A stretch of 64,000 bases of DNA. Origin: CAVSUZ01 sp963795415 (GTDB taxonomy: Bacteria > Pseudomonadota > Alphaproteobacteria > Acetobacterales > Acetobacteraceae). The stretch lies in contig CAWCHQ010000003.1 of assembly GCA_963795415.1 (NCBI GenBank), forward strand, positions 1-64,000, written 5' to 3'. Below are positions 27,487-36,707 of this stretch, piece after piece. A program made the position numbers and the translations under genes. Numbering within the stretch: the stretch's first letter is position 1; each line of letters opens with the position of its first letter. A model generated the notes under the pieces. The model did not search any database. It saw only the letters and a program-made list of their open reading frames with translations, and had not been told where the DNA came from.

Positions 27487-28251
27487 TCACGCCACGACGT
27501 GATAGCCGGCATCGACGTAGGCGATGTTTCCGGTAATCGCCTTGGCGGCGTCGCTGACCAGAAATGCCGCGTAGCCGCCAACGTCATCGAGCGTCACCAG
27601 TCTGTGCTCGGGCGCCTCGCGAACCGCACGCTCCAGCATCTCGTCAAAATGGTCGATGCCGGAGGCCGCGCGCGTCTTTACGGGACCAGGCGACAATGCG
27701 TTGACACGGATTCCAGCCGGCCCGAGTTCGAGGGCCATGTAGCGAACCGCAGCTTCCAGCGCGGCCTTCACCGGCCCCATGACATTGTAATGCGTTACCG
27801 CTTTTTCGGCGCCGTAGTAGCTCATGGCAAGCAGACAACCGCCCGCCGTCATCAGCGGTTCGCTCAGCTTTGCCATCCGCAGGAAAGAATGAACCGAGAC
27901 CTGCATGGCGAGGGCGAACCCCTCGGCCGAGCAATCCGTGATCCGCCCGCTCAGATCTTCTTTGCGAGCATAAGCGATCGAGTGCTGCACGAAGTCGAGG
28001 CGACCCCAGTCCTTCGCAATGCGTTCGTAGACGGCCTCGAGCTGGCCGGGCACGGTGACGTCGCACGGCATGATGATAGTGCTCTGGAGCGCCTCCGCCA
28101 GCGGACGCACATAGGGCTCCGCCTTGGCATTGAGATAGGTGATCGCCAGCTCCGCGCCGGCGGCACGGAAATGTCGCGCGCAGCCCAAAGCAAGACTGTG
28201 TTCGTTGGCAATTCCAATAATCAGGCCCTTTTTGCCGTTCAGCGTTGTCAT
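27487..28251 (-). CDS. fabI: FabI-type enoyl-ACP reductase
   Basis: A 254-residue short-chain dehydrogenase of the FabI group. The FabI-type NAD-binding segment GLIIGIANEHSLALGCARHF replaces the usual TGxxxGIG. The catalytic Tyr-x6-Lys pair appears in HYNVMGPVKAALE, and the C terminus ITGNIAYVDAGYHVV is typical. It reduces enoyl-ACP in fatty-acid synthesis. It differs from housekeeping FabI in several otherwise conserved places (for example MSYYGAEKAV), so it is a second, accessory copy, perhaps acting on enoyl-CoA or on envelope lipids under stress. It lies 120 bases after DUF3141 and 23 bases before pta in the same orientation. Confidence 0.85.
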   Translation of the reverse strand: MTTLNGKKGLIIGIANEHSLALGCARHFRAAGAELAITYLNAKAEPYVRPLAEALQSTIIMPCDVTVPGQLEAVYERIAKDWGRLDFVQHSIAYARKEDLSGRITDCSAEGFALAMQVSVHSFLRMAKLSEPLMTAGGCLLAMSYYGAEKAVTHYNVMGPVKAALEAAVRYMALELGPAGIRVNALSPGPVKTRAASGIDHFDEMLERAVREAPEHRLVTLDDVGGYAAFLVSDAAKAITGNIAYVDAGYHVVA

Positions 28252-28371
28252 GCTCAGTGCAGCACAGGGTCTGGATTGACGGTCGCACGGGCGCCGGAGG
28301 ATCGACCGGGCGTTGCAGGCGTCGGCTTTTCTTTCGCTACGGCCAGCGTCCGCGACAACTGTGCCAAGTGG

Positions 28372-30544
28372 TCATCCTCGGCCGTGGTCAGACGGGTCGC
28401 CCGCGCTGGCGATCGCCCGCACCTGCTTCAACAGCTCGCTGCGCGTGTCCGCCTCCGGCACAAGGGAGGGAAGCACCTCGATCGCACGGCCAGGCTCGAG
28501 TTGGAGGACGAAGAACTGGTCGCGGACCAGTATCTTGAAGTCAGCGAGTGGCAGATGCATGAGTTTCTGACGCGCGACATTCAACGCGAGCGCGCAGCGC
28601 TGGTCGAGCACGTGGTCTGCGGCCATCACATAGAGCACCGCCCGGGTCAGGGCCTCGTCGAACCCTCCGGTCTCCAGCATTGCGACGTACGCGTCCGACT
28701 GGGCCTTCCGAGCCGCCAGCGTTTCGGGCGATACCTCGGGGACCGGCCGCACGATGCTATCCGCGTTGATGCCGAGGAACGCCTGGACGACCGGGGAGCC
28801 GTAGAAGCCGAAGAATATCTGCTCCTGCAGCTTGTCACGTGCGTCGCGATAGGAATCCAGGGCGGCGGTGATCTGTTCGGAGACTTTCGTCTGCAGCGCA
28901 AGGAACGGATTGTCGGGCGCCGCGGGCCTGCGCGACGTGGTCACGCCGGCAGCCAGCGCCTGCACGCCTTTCATCCATGGATTTCGGTCGGCGAAGATCG
29001 TGTAGCTGAGCCGGAGCGGGTCCAGGGCCTGGGTCAGGTTTGCCGCGGGCTGAGTGGCAAGCGCACGCACGAACGGCTGCATGAAGGTACGGTAGATCGA
29101 GAGGTTCAGTTCCGACAGCCGGGCGACAGCAGCGAAGGCGCGGTCATCCTCGGGGCTGTTGCGCCCCAGCGCGCGGATGTCGTCAAACGAGCGGGTCTCG
29201 AAGCGCGCAATCCAGTCGCCGGTGATGAAGCCGGCCGCAGGCACGTTCGCGGGCCGTGGCGAAATGACCATCTCATGGAGACCGGGCGGCAGGCAGTCGA
29301 TGACGTCCATAAGCTGCACGAATTCCTCGTCCTCCTTCGCACCCACCTTGGCGGAGACGAAGATGGCGAGATGGCCAACCTTCTGGTCGACGCAGTAGAC
29401 GATCGTTCGGCCGGTGGCCTGGATATCGGCAACATCTCGATAGAGATCGAGGATCCAACCGAGCGTTTGCGGCGGCGGGCTGATGTTGTCTTCCATCGAG
29501 GTGAACACGATGATCGGCGAGGTAATGCGGCGAAGATCGAAAATCGTGCCGTCGTGCGACTTGAGCTGGTTGCGGGTGAGCTTGTCGCCGATGAAGAGAT
29601 TATCGACGAGGAACTGCAGCTCGTCGCCGTTCAGCTGAATAAAGTCGCCCCACCATTTCTCGAACTGGAGGTAGCGCTCCGCGTCCGTATCGACATGCGT
29701 GTAGACCTCGTATTGCTTTCCCCAGAGCCAGTTTGCCGGGTTCAGCATGTCGAAGTTCAAGATCAGGGCCGTTCCATCGATCTTTCCCCTTGCCGAGGTC
29801 GCTGGCCATGGCTGTAAGCCAGCTACCGCCGAGCAGGCCGCCGGAATAGCGCATCGGGTTCTTTCCATGCACGCCCTGCCAGTACGACATCGGCGAGCCA
29901 GCCACGAGGCAAGGCCCGAACAGGTCAGGCCGCAAGATGGCTACCATAAGCGTCTGATAGCCCGCCTGGCAGTTGCCGATGGCGAACGGGCGCGGTGCGT
30001 CCGGATGGAGTTCAACCACGCGCTCGAAGAATCTGACCTGCCCCTCGACGACGTCGAGGAATTGCTGCCCGGATGCCGGAATCGCACCGAAGCCGATGAA
30101 GTAGACCGGATGGCCCGCATTGAGGGCGTCGCCGATCTCGCTCTCCGCCTTGAACCCGCCGACGCCCGGCCCCTGGCCAGCTCGAGGATCGATCACCACG
30201 ACTGGCCGTTTCCGTGGATCGGTCGTTACTCCGGGCGGTGAAATGATACGCGACAGCGTGTAGTTGATCGGCCGCGGCAGCGAGCGTCCATCCATCAACA
30301 CGTCATGGCCGAAGCTCAGGACTGTCGCCGTCGGCCGGGATGTGATCTCAATCTCTTCGTCACCACGTTGCCGCAGCAGATCCAGGAAGAGAATGCTGCG
30401 CTGGAACGCGTCGACCATATAATCCGGCCATGTCGTCATGCCATGGCCTGCGTCCAATGCGAACTGAATTGGAGGGGGCGTTCCTTGACCGGCGGGGCTC
30501 ACCACGGACGGCTCCTTTGACATCCGCTCATCTCTCGTCTCCAT
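28372..30544 (-). CDS. DUF3141 protein, PHA-synthase-like alpha/beta hydrolase (frameshifted)
   Basis: About 724 residues after joining two frames near 29786, where one extra A in ggggaaag breaks DLGKGK-IDGTALILNFDML. The N-terminal part has an alpha/beta-hydrolase core: VVVIDPRAGQGPGVGGFK, then the nucleophile-elbow-like GNCQAGYQT at about residue 210, and SPIIVFTSMEDNISPP later. Annotated relatives are called poly(3-hydroxyalkanoate) polymerase-like or DUF3141. The Cys in GNCQAG takes the position of the synthase nucleophile. No phasin or other PHA genes are near, so polymer synthesis is unproven. It is the first gene of the fabI-pta-ackA-ATPase operon. The start at 30544 has a ggaagg site; a shorter start at 30523 is possible. 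Confidence 0.82.
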
Positions 30545-31128
30545 GGATTTGTCCTTCCCGGTCGGTCGTTCAACTCCCTGCGCCAGCCCGTCCAATCTCG
30601 ATTGGGCCGCAGGAAGGCACATTGAGACTGATCAATCCCTCAGGCCCCGTCTTGGCTGACGAACGAGATCGATTTCGGCGACGCCCTTCCTCGGTTCGCG
30701 AAGAGTGACGCTCGCCCAGTGGGATGCCGCGTACCGTTCGCGATGGCGGCCCAGGCAAATTCGCCGATCAACTCGATCGAAAAACCATACGTACCAGCTT
30801 ACGCAACGCAGATTTGAGGGCGTGTTGCGATGCAGCATATCAAGGTTGTATCGCCATGACAGGCTCGGAAATTACCTACGCCTGTCGTCGCGATGATCGC
30901 CGAAATCCCAAATCCGCGGCTTTCCCTCGATTGTCCGAACTCGACCCGGTCCGGGAATGCTCCTTCGCGGCTCCAAGCGATCATTCCTGTCGCAAGCCTT
31001 ATGCGGCCACCGGTATGAGGGTAGCGTGGTAGGTCCGACCAACAGGCGGACAGAGCCGCTCGAGCGTCGTTGACACTGCGGGCTGAAATCACGCTTGCGA
31101 AAGTTGCAAAAAGCGTTCGAATTCGACA
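30545..31128. other. Regulatory intergenic region upstream of the DUF3141 operon
   Basis: About 580 bases without a recognisable gene lie between the end of the hybrid kinase and the DUF3141 start. It contains the FixJ-like box at 30858-30886. GC content drops in places, consistent with a promoter region. Confidence 0.5.
30858..30886 (-). promoter_or_regulatory. FixJ-like box upstream of DUF3141
   Basis: Read on the minus strand, towards DUF3141, the core is cgtaggtaatttccgagcc. It belongs to the repeated cargo motif and is the copy closest to a FixJ-type site (GTA-n-GTAATTTCC). It is framed by a perfect seven-base inverted repeat (gacaggc at 30858-30864, gcctgtc at 30880-30886). It lies 314 bases from the start codon, so a long leader or a remote site must be assumed. 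Confidence 0.6.
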
Positions 31129-34100
31129 TCAAACCAGCGTTTTGTCGCCTACCGGCGGTGCCGCTGCCAATGCCAATCGAGCCAAGGCTGGAAGCGATTT
31201 GGCGCCCATCTTCTTCATGATCGACGCCCGGTGGTTCTCAACGGTGCGTTGGCTGAGATTGAGGTCGGCGGCGATATTCTTGCTGGGATGTCCAGCGAGG
31301 ACCATGTCCATGACCTGGCGCTGTCGGGACGTTAGCTTACCCAGGCGCTCCGAAGCATCCCGCCGCCAAGCCGACAGCTTGGTTGTGTCCTGCGCCAGCT
31401 CGAGCGCGCGTGCCACACTGGCCAGCAACTCGTCGCGTCCGACCGGCTTTTCGATGAAATCCGTTGCGCCGGCCTTCATGGCCTGGACCGCCATCGGCAC
31501 GTCGCTGTTCCCGGTAATCATGATGGACGGCAAACGCGAGCCGCCCTTCTGCAACCGCTGTAGCAGTTCGAGGCCGGTCATTCCCGGCAAGTAGCCATCC
31601 ACCAGGAGGCATCCTTCTTGGCCGACACTATAGGCTTCGAGGAACGCTTCGCAGGTCGCGAACTCCTCGACGAGCCGCCCATCAGCCTCCAGTACACTAC
31701 GAACTGCCTCGCGGACACGACTGTCATCATCAACGACGAAAATTACCGGTGCGGCTAGGGCCTGACCATCTGCAGTTGGTCGCGGCAAGCGCACATGTGT
31801 GTCAGATCGGGAGATAGGCAGCAGGCGCTGTATCGCCTGCATGACATCCGTGGTTTTGACCGGCTTGTTGAAGTGAACACAATCCTGGCTGGCGATATGG
31901 CGTAAGGTATCCGTCGAGATGTCACCGGTGAGGATGACGACCGGTATCTGACAATGGAGGCTTTCTCTCACCTTTGTGGCGGCAAGGAGCCCGTTCATGC
32001 CGTTGGGCAGGTTATAGTCCGCGAGAATCAGATCAGGTTGGAAAGCCTCATGGGCAAGCAACTCGAGCGCCGCCACTCCGTCAGGCGCCGTTACGGGATG
32101 ATGCCCTTCCTCCCGAAGGATCATCTCAAGGAGTTCGCGCAAGTCTGCGTCGTCCTCGATGACCAGGATGGTGCCAGTGTGGTGGTGGCCCGAAGCGGCT
32201 ATCTGGTCACCTGCGATCTGCGGAAGGCCTTTATCCGGTAACGCCGCACTCGGGGTAAGCATGACGTCGATCGAGAAGACAGAGCCCTTGCCGGGCTGCG
32301 AGCGAACACGCACCGGGTGACCGAGCAAGCTCGCAAGGCGCTGCACAATGGACAATCCAAGCCCCAGACCGAGACTGCGCTCACGCGTGGCGTTGCCGAG
32401 CTGGTGGTATTCATCGAAGATTGCTTGGAGATCCTGCTCGGGAATGCCGATGCCGGTATCCCAAATCTCGACCCTCAGTATCTCGCCCCGTCGACGGCAG
32501 CCGAATAGTACCTTGCCACACTTGGTGTATTTCAACGCGTTTGACAGCAGATTGCGGATCATCTGCTCAAGCAGACGTGGGTCACTGTAGACCGAAAGGC
32601 CACATCTGACCACACGGAGCGAAAGTTTTTGTGACTCAGCGAGGTATGTGAATTCGCCCCGCAACCTCTCGAGCAGATCATCGATCGGGAAGTTGACAAA
32701 CTCAGGACGGACAGTTCCGGCCTCGAGCTGGTTGATGTCGAGCAGCGTATTGAGCATGCCCGACATGGCGGCAGCCGTCTCGTCGAGGCGAGTGACGAGC
32801 ATCAGCGCCTCTCCCTTCTTGTCGTCTCGGATTTTCCTGCTGAGGATTCCGCCCATTAAGTTCAGGGCCTGCAATGGCTGGCGGAGGTCATGACTGGCGG
32901 CCGCAAGGAAACGAGACTTGGCGATATTGGCCTGCTGCGCTTCCCGTTTGGCCGCCTCCAGCGCTTCCGTGATGTGGCGGCGCTCGGTAATATCGACGAA
33001 TGTAACGACGACCCCTTCGACCCCGTCGTCCTGGGCACGGTAGGGCAATATCCGACGTACATACCATTGGTTGTCCGTCGCCTTGATCTCCCGTTCGATT
33101 GGTGCAAACGTTTGCAGTACTGCGCGAGCGTCAGACAGGAGAATGCTATCCGCGGCTAGAGAGTTCAGGTCAGCGAGCGGCCGACCGATGTCGCCTGGAA
33201 TAATGTTGAAAAGCGATTTGGTCGCAGGCGTGAAGAAACGGATGTTGAGATCCATGTCGAGGAAAATGGTCGCGACATCGGTGCTGTAGAGGATGTTTTG
33301 CAGGTCGCTGGCAGTGGTGCGCTGTCGTTCAAGTGTTTCCTGAAGCTGGCTGTTGAGCGCCGTAAGTTCCTCGTTCAGTGATTGTAGCTCTTCTTTCGAT
33401 GTGAGTAGCTCTTCGTTGGTTGATTGGTACTCCTCGTTGACCGACAACGCCTCTTCATTGATCGCTTTTTGCTCCTGATCCGAGGTTTCAAGGCTGTGAA
33501 TTGCGGCTTGAAGTTCCGCTTGCGTGGCTTCCAGTTGCTGCTCGAGTTCGGCGAGCTGCTCCACATCACGCGGCGTTTTTGCTCCAACTTGCGTACGGAC
33601 TGGCACCGCATCGTCTATGAAGCAAATCAGCAGCAGGTCCTCGCCGGCGATCAGTGCCGCCTGAACCGCGATTCCAAATGAACCGGGCTTGCCTTCATAG
33701 TTCGTCCGGCCGCCCGGGATGAGAATGCGGGTTTTCTCCAGGGTTGCCTGATGGATCGCGGCCCTGAGCTTGATCCGCAGATGCGGACGCACCATGGCGA
33801 GCAGATCGTAACTCGGATGGCCTTGCGGGACGCGCAGATAGCGCTCTGTCGGTCCCAGGGAATAGACGCACTCCAGCTTCCGGTTGATTAGCACAGCCGC
33901 GGGCGCGTAATTTTCCATGACGAGGCGACGACAGCCCTCGGCCAGCGCGGTTTGCCGCGAAGGAGGCTGGCTCTGTGATCCGCGGGCCGGAAACCGGGCC
34001 CCCTCGATGGTTCCAAATAGGAACCCAGTTTCTCCCGGCCGGCTTCGTCCGATGTGTCGATAGAGACGCTCGGCTTTCGAGATGACCTCGAAGCGGCCAG

Positions 34101-35547
34101 TAGAACTCCCGATCGTTTCGGCGCTTCCCAACAGGAGAATGCCACCCTCGCGCAAAGCGAAGTGGAAAAAGGAAATAACCTTTTCCTGCGCCTCGGGGCG
34201 CAGATAGATCAGGAGATTCCGGCACGAAATCAGGTCGAGGCGCGAGAACGGCGGGTCGACCAGGACGTCCTGCACCGCGAAGACGATCGTGGCGCGCAAT
34301 TCGGGTAAAATCCGATAACCGTGATCGTCCTTCGAAAAGAAGCGTGTGAGCCTTTCAGGCGACACGTCTGCCGCGATCGTTTCCGGGTAGAGCCCTTCTC
34401 GGGCGGTGGCGACCGCGTCGGCGTCGACATCCGAAGCGAAGATCTGCAGTTTGATCTCCCGCTTCGCCGCCGTGATCTCCTCGCGGAAGAGCATGGCGAG
34501 AGAATAGGTTTCCTCACCTGTGCTGCACCCCGCGATCCAGACCCGCAGCGGCTGATCCACGGAGTGACTGCGGACCAGATCGGGGATGATCCTTTCGGCG
34601 AGGAGTTCGAACACCTTGGGATCGCGGAAGAAGTTGGTGACATTGATGAGAAGGTCTGTGGCGAGTTGTTCGAGCTCTTTCGCATCCGCTCTCAGCACGT
34701 CGAGGTACCGCTGCATGTCGTCGGTCACGATCGCTGCCATTGCCATGCGGCGTTCGATGCGGCGGCGGAGTGTCCCTTCCTTGTAAAGCCGGAAATCGTG
34801 GGAAGTGCTCGCCAGGAGAAGGTCGATGATCTCAGGCAGCCAGTCTTGGACGAGGGTCGCCGCATCCGGGACGCCCGCCACTCGCGTCAGGCTCATGCGG
34901 CGATGGAATTTGATGAGCGCGTCCGGTATGCCGGCCAGCGGCAGCACGAGATCGATCGCTCCTGTCTGGATTGCGCTTCGGGGCATGCCGTCGTAGTCGG
35001 CCTCCTCGGGATCCTGAGCGATGGCAAGTCCGCCCTTCTCCTTGATGGCCTTCAGGCCGAGGCTGCCGTCGGCGCCGGTTCCCGACAGGATGACGCAAAT
35101 CGCCCGCTCCCCGTATTCCTCCGCCAACGAGCGCAGCAAGAAGTCGAATGGCAGTCGGGCACCGTGACGCGCTTCCGGTCGGGACAGGAGCAACGCGCCG
35201 CCGCCGACGGAGAGGTACGTTCCAGGGGGAATGATATAGAGATGTTCGCGCTGGAGCCGCATGCCATCTCCGGCCTGCACCACGGTCATCGAGGTATGAT
35301 GGGCCAGCAGCTCCGGCATCATGCTTTCATGAGTCGGGTCGAGATGTTGCACCAGGATAAAAGCTATGCCAGTGGCTGGCGGCAGAGCGTCAAGGAGCTT
35401 GATGCAGGCATCGAGACCACCGGCCGAAGCGCCGATGCCGACGACCGGAAAATCTTCGGATCCTCGTATTAGGTCAGATCTGGGCGAGGGCGGGTGGTCA
35501 GCGCGCGCAGGCTCCGCTTTTGCCGGGGTAGGCCGGGTTTTCCGCAT
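31129..35547 (-). CDS. CheB-CheR-PAS hybrid histidine kinase with two receivers and a FixJ-type HTH
   Basis: A single intact 1472-residue frame. Domains in order: CheB methylesterase (VVGIGASAGGLDA at about 36, SGTGADGSLGLKAIKEKGG); CheR methyltransferase (DLLINVTNFFRDPKVF near 305, IAGCSTGEETYSLAM); a long coiled coil rich in Glu and Gln (about 665-745); PAS (about 750-860); HisKA with the phospho-acceptor in AAASHDLRQPLQALN (about 886); HATPase (NLLSNALKYT, DTGIGIP, SLGLGLGLSI); receiver 1 (LILADYNLPNG, about 1175); receiver 2 (LLVDGYLPG, about 1315); LuxR/FixJ-type HTH (LTSRQRQVMDMVLAG through TVENHRASIMKKMGA, about 1400-1450). No membrane segment is seen, so sensing is cytoplasmic. The polypeptide holds every step from sensor to DNA binding. 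Repeated FixJ-like boxes in the cargo are its probable targets. The start lacks a strong ribosome-binding site. Confidence 0.93.
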   Translation of the reverse strand: MRKTRPTPAKAEPARADHPPSPRSDLIRGSEDFPVVGIGASAGGLDACIKLLDALPPATGIAFILVQHLDPTHESMMPELLAHHTSMTVVQAGDGMRLQREHLYIIPPGTYLSVGGGALLLSRPEARHGARLPFDFLLRSLAEEYGERAICVILSGTGADGSLGLKAIKEKGGLAIAQDPEEADYDGMPRSAIQTGAIDLVLPLAGIPDALIKFHRRMSLTRVAGVPDAATLVQDWLPEIIDLLLASTSHDFRLYKEGTLRRRIERRMAMAAIVTDDMQRYLDVLRADAKELEQLATDLLINVTNFFRDPKVFELLAERIIPDLVRSHSVDQPLRVWIAGCSTGEETYSLAMLFREEITAAKREIKLQIFASDVDADAVATAREGLYPETIAADVSPERLTRFFSKDDHGYRILPELRATIVFAVQDVLVDPPFSRLDLISCRNLLIYLRPEAQEKVISFFHFALREGGILLLGSAETIGSSTGRFEVISKAERLYRHIGRSRPGETGFLFGTIEGARFPARGSQSQPPSRQTALAEGCRRLVMENYAPAAVLINRKLECVYSLGPTERYLRVPQGHPSYDLLAMVRPHLRIKLRAAIHQATLEKTRILIPGGRTNYEGKPGSFGIAVQAALIAGEDLLLICFIDDAVPVRTQVGAKTPRDVEQLAELEQQLEATQAELQAAIHSLETSDQEQKAINEEALSVNEEYQSTNEELLTSKEELQSLNEELTALNSQLQETLERQRTTASDLQNILYSTDVATIFLDMDLNIRFFTPATKSLFNIIPGDIGRPLADLNSLAADSILLSDARAVLQTFAPIEREIKATDNQWYVRRILPYRAQDDGVEGVVVTFVDITERRHITEALEAAKREAQQANIAKSRFLAAASHDLRQPLQALNLMGGILSRKIRDDKKGEALMLVTRLDETAAAMSGMLNTLLDINQLEAGTVRPEFVNFPIDDLLERLRGEFTYLAESQKLSLRVVRCGLSVYSDPRLLEQMIRNLLSNALKYTKCGKVLFGCRRRGEILRVEIWDTGIGIPEQDLQAIFDEYHQLGNATRERSLGLGLGLSIVQRLASLLGHPVRVRSQPGKGSVFSIDVMLTPSAALPDKGLPQIAGDQIAASGHHHTGTILVIEDDADLRELLEMILREEGHHPVTAPDGVAALELLAHEAFQPDLILADYNLPNGMNGLLAATKVRESLHCQIPVVILTGDISTDTLRHIASQDCVHFNKPVKTTDVMQAIQRLLPISRSDTHVRLPRPTADGQALAAPVIFVVDDDSRVREAVRSVLEADGRLVEEFATCEAFLEAYSVGQEGCLLVDGYLPGMTGLELLQRLQKGGSRLPSIMITGNSDVPMAVQAMKAGATDFIEKPVGRDELLASVARALELAQDTTKLSAWRRDASERLGKLTSRQRQVMDMVLAGHPSKNIAADLNLSQRTVENHRASIMKKMGAKSLPALARLALAAAPPVGDKTLV

Positions 35548-35936
35548 TTCAAATTCACTTTCGCACGAAAGCCATCCTGCACATGACGCCAGGATACCCC
35601 AAGCGTCCGCGGCGCCACTTGATCGAGGTCAACGGGGACGAGCGCAACGGCGGTAGGAACCGCGCATTCTGGCATGTCCGGCAGCGCGCGGCTACGGGTG
35701 ACGGCGTCGCGAACGACGCCCGCGGGCTGAGTAGTTTCCGAGCCTGCCTGCGATCCCGATCTCCACCTACGCTCTGTTAGAGGCACCCGTCTACGGTGCT
35801 GTGGCCGAATGGCGCCCAGGCGCTTATTGGCAACGAGAATTTGCCGCGAGAGGGCATCGATAAACGGAGTGATGACGACATGAACAACCCGGAGATGGGC
35901 TCTTCAGCGACAAATGAAACCTTATAAAACGCTATC
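35548..35936. other. Divergent promoter region between hybrid kinase and small membrane protein
   Basis: These 389 bases contain no recognisable gene. They hold the FixJ-like box at 35727-35748, about midway between the divergent starts at 35547 and 35937. The stretch from 35850 is clearly more AT-rich, as expected of a promoter for the plus-strand gene. Confidence 0.5.
35727..35748 (+). promoter_or_regulatory. FixJ-like box in the divergent kinase promoter region
   Basis: The plus strand reads ctgagtagtttccgagcctg, one of the best matches to the cargo consensus. This is the one strong copy oriented to the plus strand, and it is also the one that faces a plus-strand gene (35937). It could in addition mediate autoregulation of the kinase, whose start is 180 bases away on the other side. 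Confidence 0.65.
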
Positions 35937-36101
35937 ATGAGCACTATTCTCATCATCGTCGTAATAATACTGCTGTTTGGCGGCGGTGGCGGATATTACG
36001 CTCATGGCCGCTATGGGGGCGCCGGACTCAGGGGAGTTCTTGGGCTGGTTGTTCTCGTTATCGTCCTGCTATGGCTGTTTGGAAGCCTGGGCAGAGTTTA
36101 G
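35937..36101 (+). CDS. Small membrane protein, DUF3309-like
   Basis: A 54-residue protein with two hydrophobic stretches (STILIIVVIILLFG at 2-15 and GVLGLVVLVIVLLWLFG at about 34-50) joined by a Gly-rich turn with HGRYGG. The size and layout resemble DUF3309 proteins, small inner-membrane proteins of unknown function common in alphaproteobacteria. No strong ribosome-binding site is visible. It lies downstream of the FixJ-like box at 35727 and 75 bases upstream of the response regulator gene, so the two may be co-transcribed. Confidence 0.6.
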   Translation: MSTILIIVVIILLFGGGGGYYAHGRYGGAGLRGVLGLVVLVIVLLWLFGSLGRV

Positions 36102-36175
36102 TTTCCTGCGGACGTTCCATGGAACGCTGGACATATGAGCGCCGCGCCGGGTCGCTCCATTACCGAGGGGAGGCT

Positions 36176-36580
36176 ATGAGGATGCCGACAGGAATCGAGA
36201 CGCGGCTGAAGGCATCGCGTATTCTCCTCGTGGAAGACAATGTACTTATTGGGATGCTGTGTACCGAAACCCTATCGGAGATGGGCCATGCGGTCTGCGC
36301 GATCGTGGCCACCGAATCCGATGCAGTGTCGGCCGCGGCGCAACACCAACCGGACCTGATGATCGTTGACGTTTCATTGGATCAAGGCAGCGGCGTCTCC
36401 GCGATCGAAAAAATATTGCGATCCGGGTTCGTCCCGCACATATTTGTAAGCGGTGACGTTTCAACGGTGCTGGTCTTGAGGCCGGATGCGATTGTCTTGC
36501 GGAAGCCCTATCGTAATCAGGAACTGGCGCACGCCATTCAGCGGGCGCTCGCCACATCTCTGGGCGGATCGTCGGTTTAA
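36176..36580 (+). CDS. Single-domain response regulator
   Basis: A 134-residue receiver without an output domain. The acidic pair is in RILLVEDN, the phospho-acceptor aspartate in LMIVDVSLDQGSG, and the conserved lysine in VLRKPYRNQEL. The ATG at 36176 follows a gaggggag site and gives the natural receiver start. It has the form of a phosphate shuttle or sink, and its likely partner is the adjacent hybrid kinase. The sequence is closer to receivers of the HWE/CheY-like group than to the two receivers in the kinase itself. Confidence 0.88.
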   Translation: MRMPTGIETRLKASRILLVEDNVLIGMLCTETLSEMGHAVCAIVATESDAVSAAAQHQPDLMIVDVSLDQGSGVSAIEKILRSGFVPHIFVSGDVSTVLVLRPDAIVLRKPYRNQELAHAIQRALATSLGGSSV

Positions 36581-36707
36581 CGGCAGGAATTCCCCACGAA
36601 TCAAGGCCACTATATCCAGCGACTTTTTTCCACGAGCGCGGCCGGCCTCAGCGCTGACCGTCCTCAGTCAGTCCGGACGCGGCAATGCTAACGCTCGTCG
36701 ACGATGC

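Noticed and set aside
27439..29817. A 792-codon plus-strand frame opposite fabI and DUF3141
   Set aside because: It crosses two recognisable minus-strand genes and has no ribosome-binding site or family similarity.
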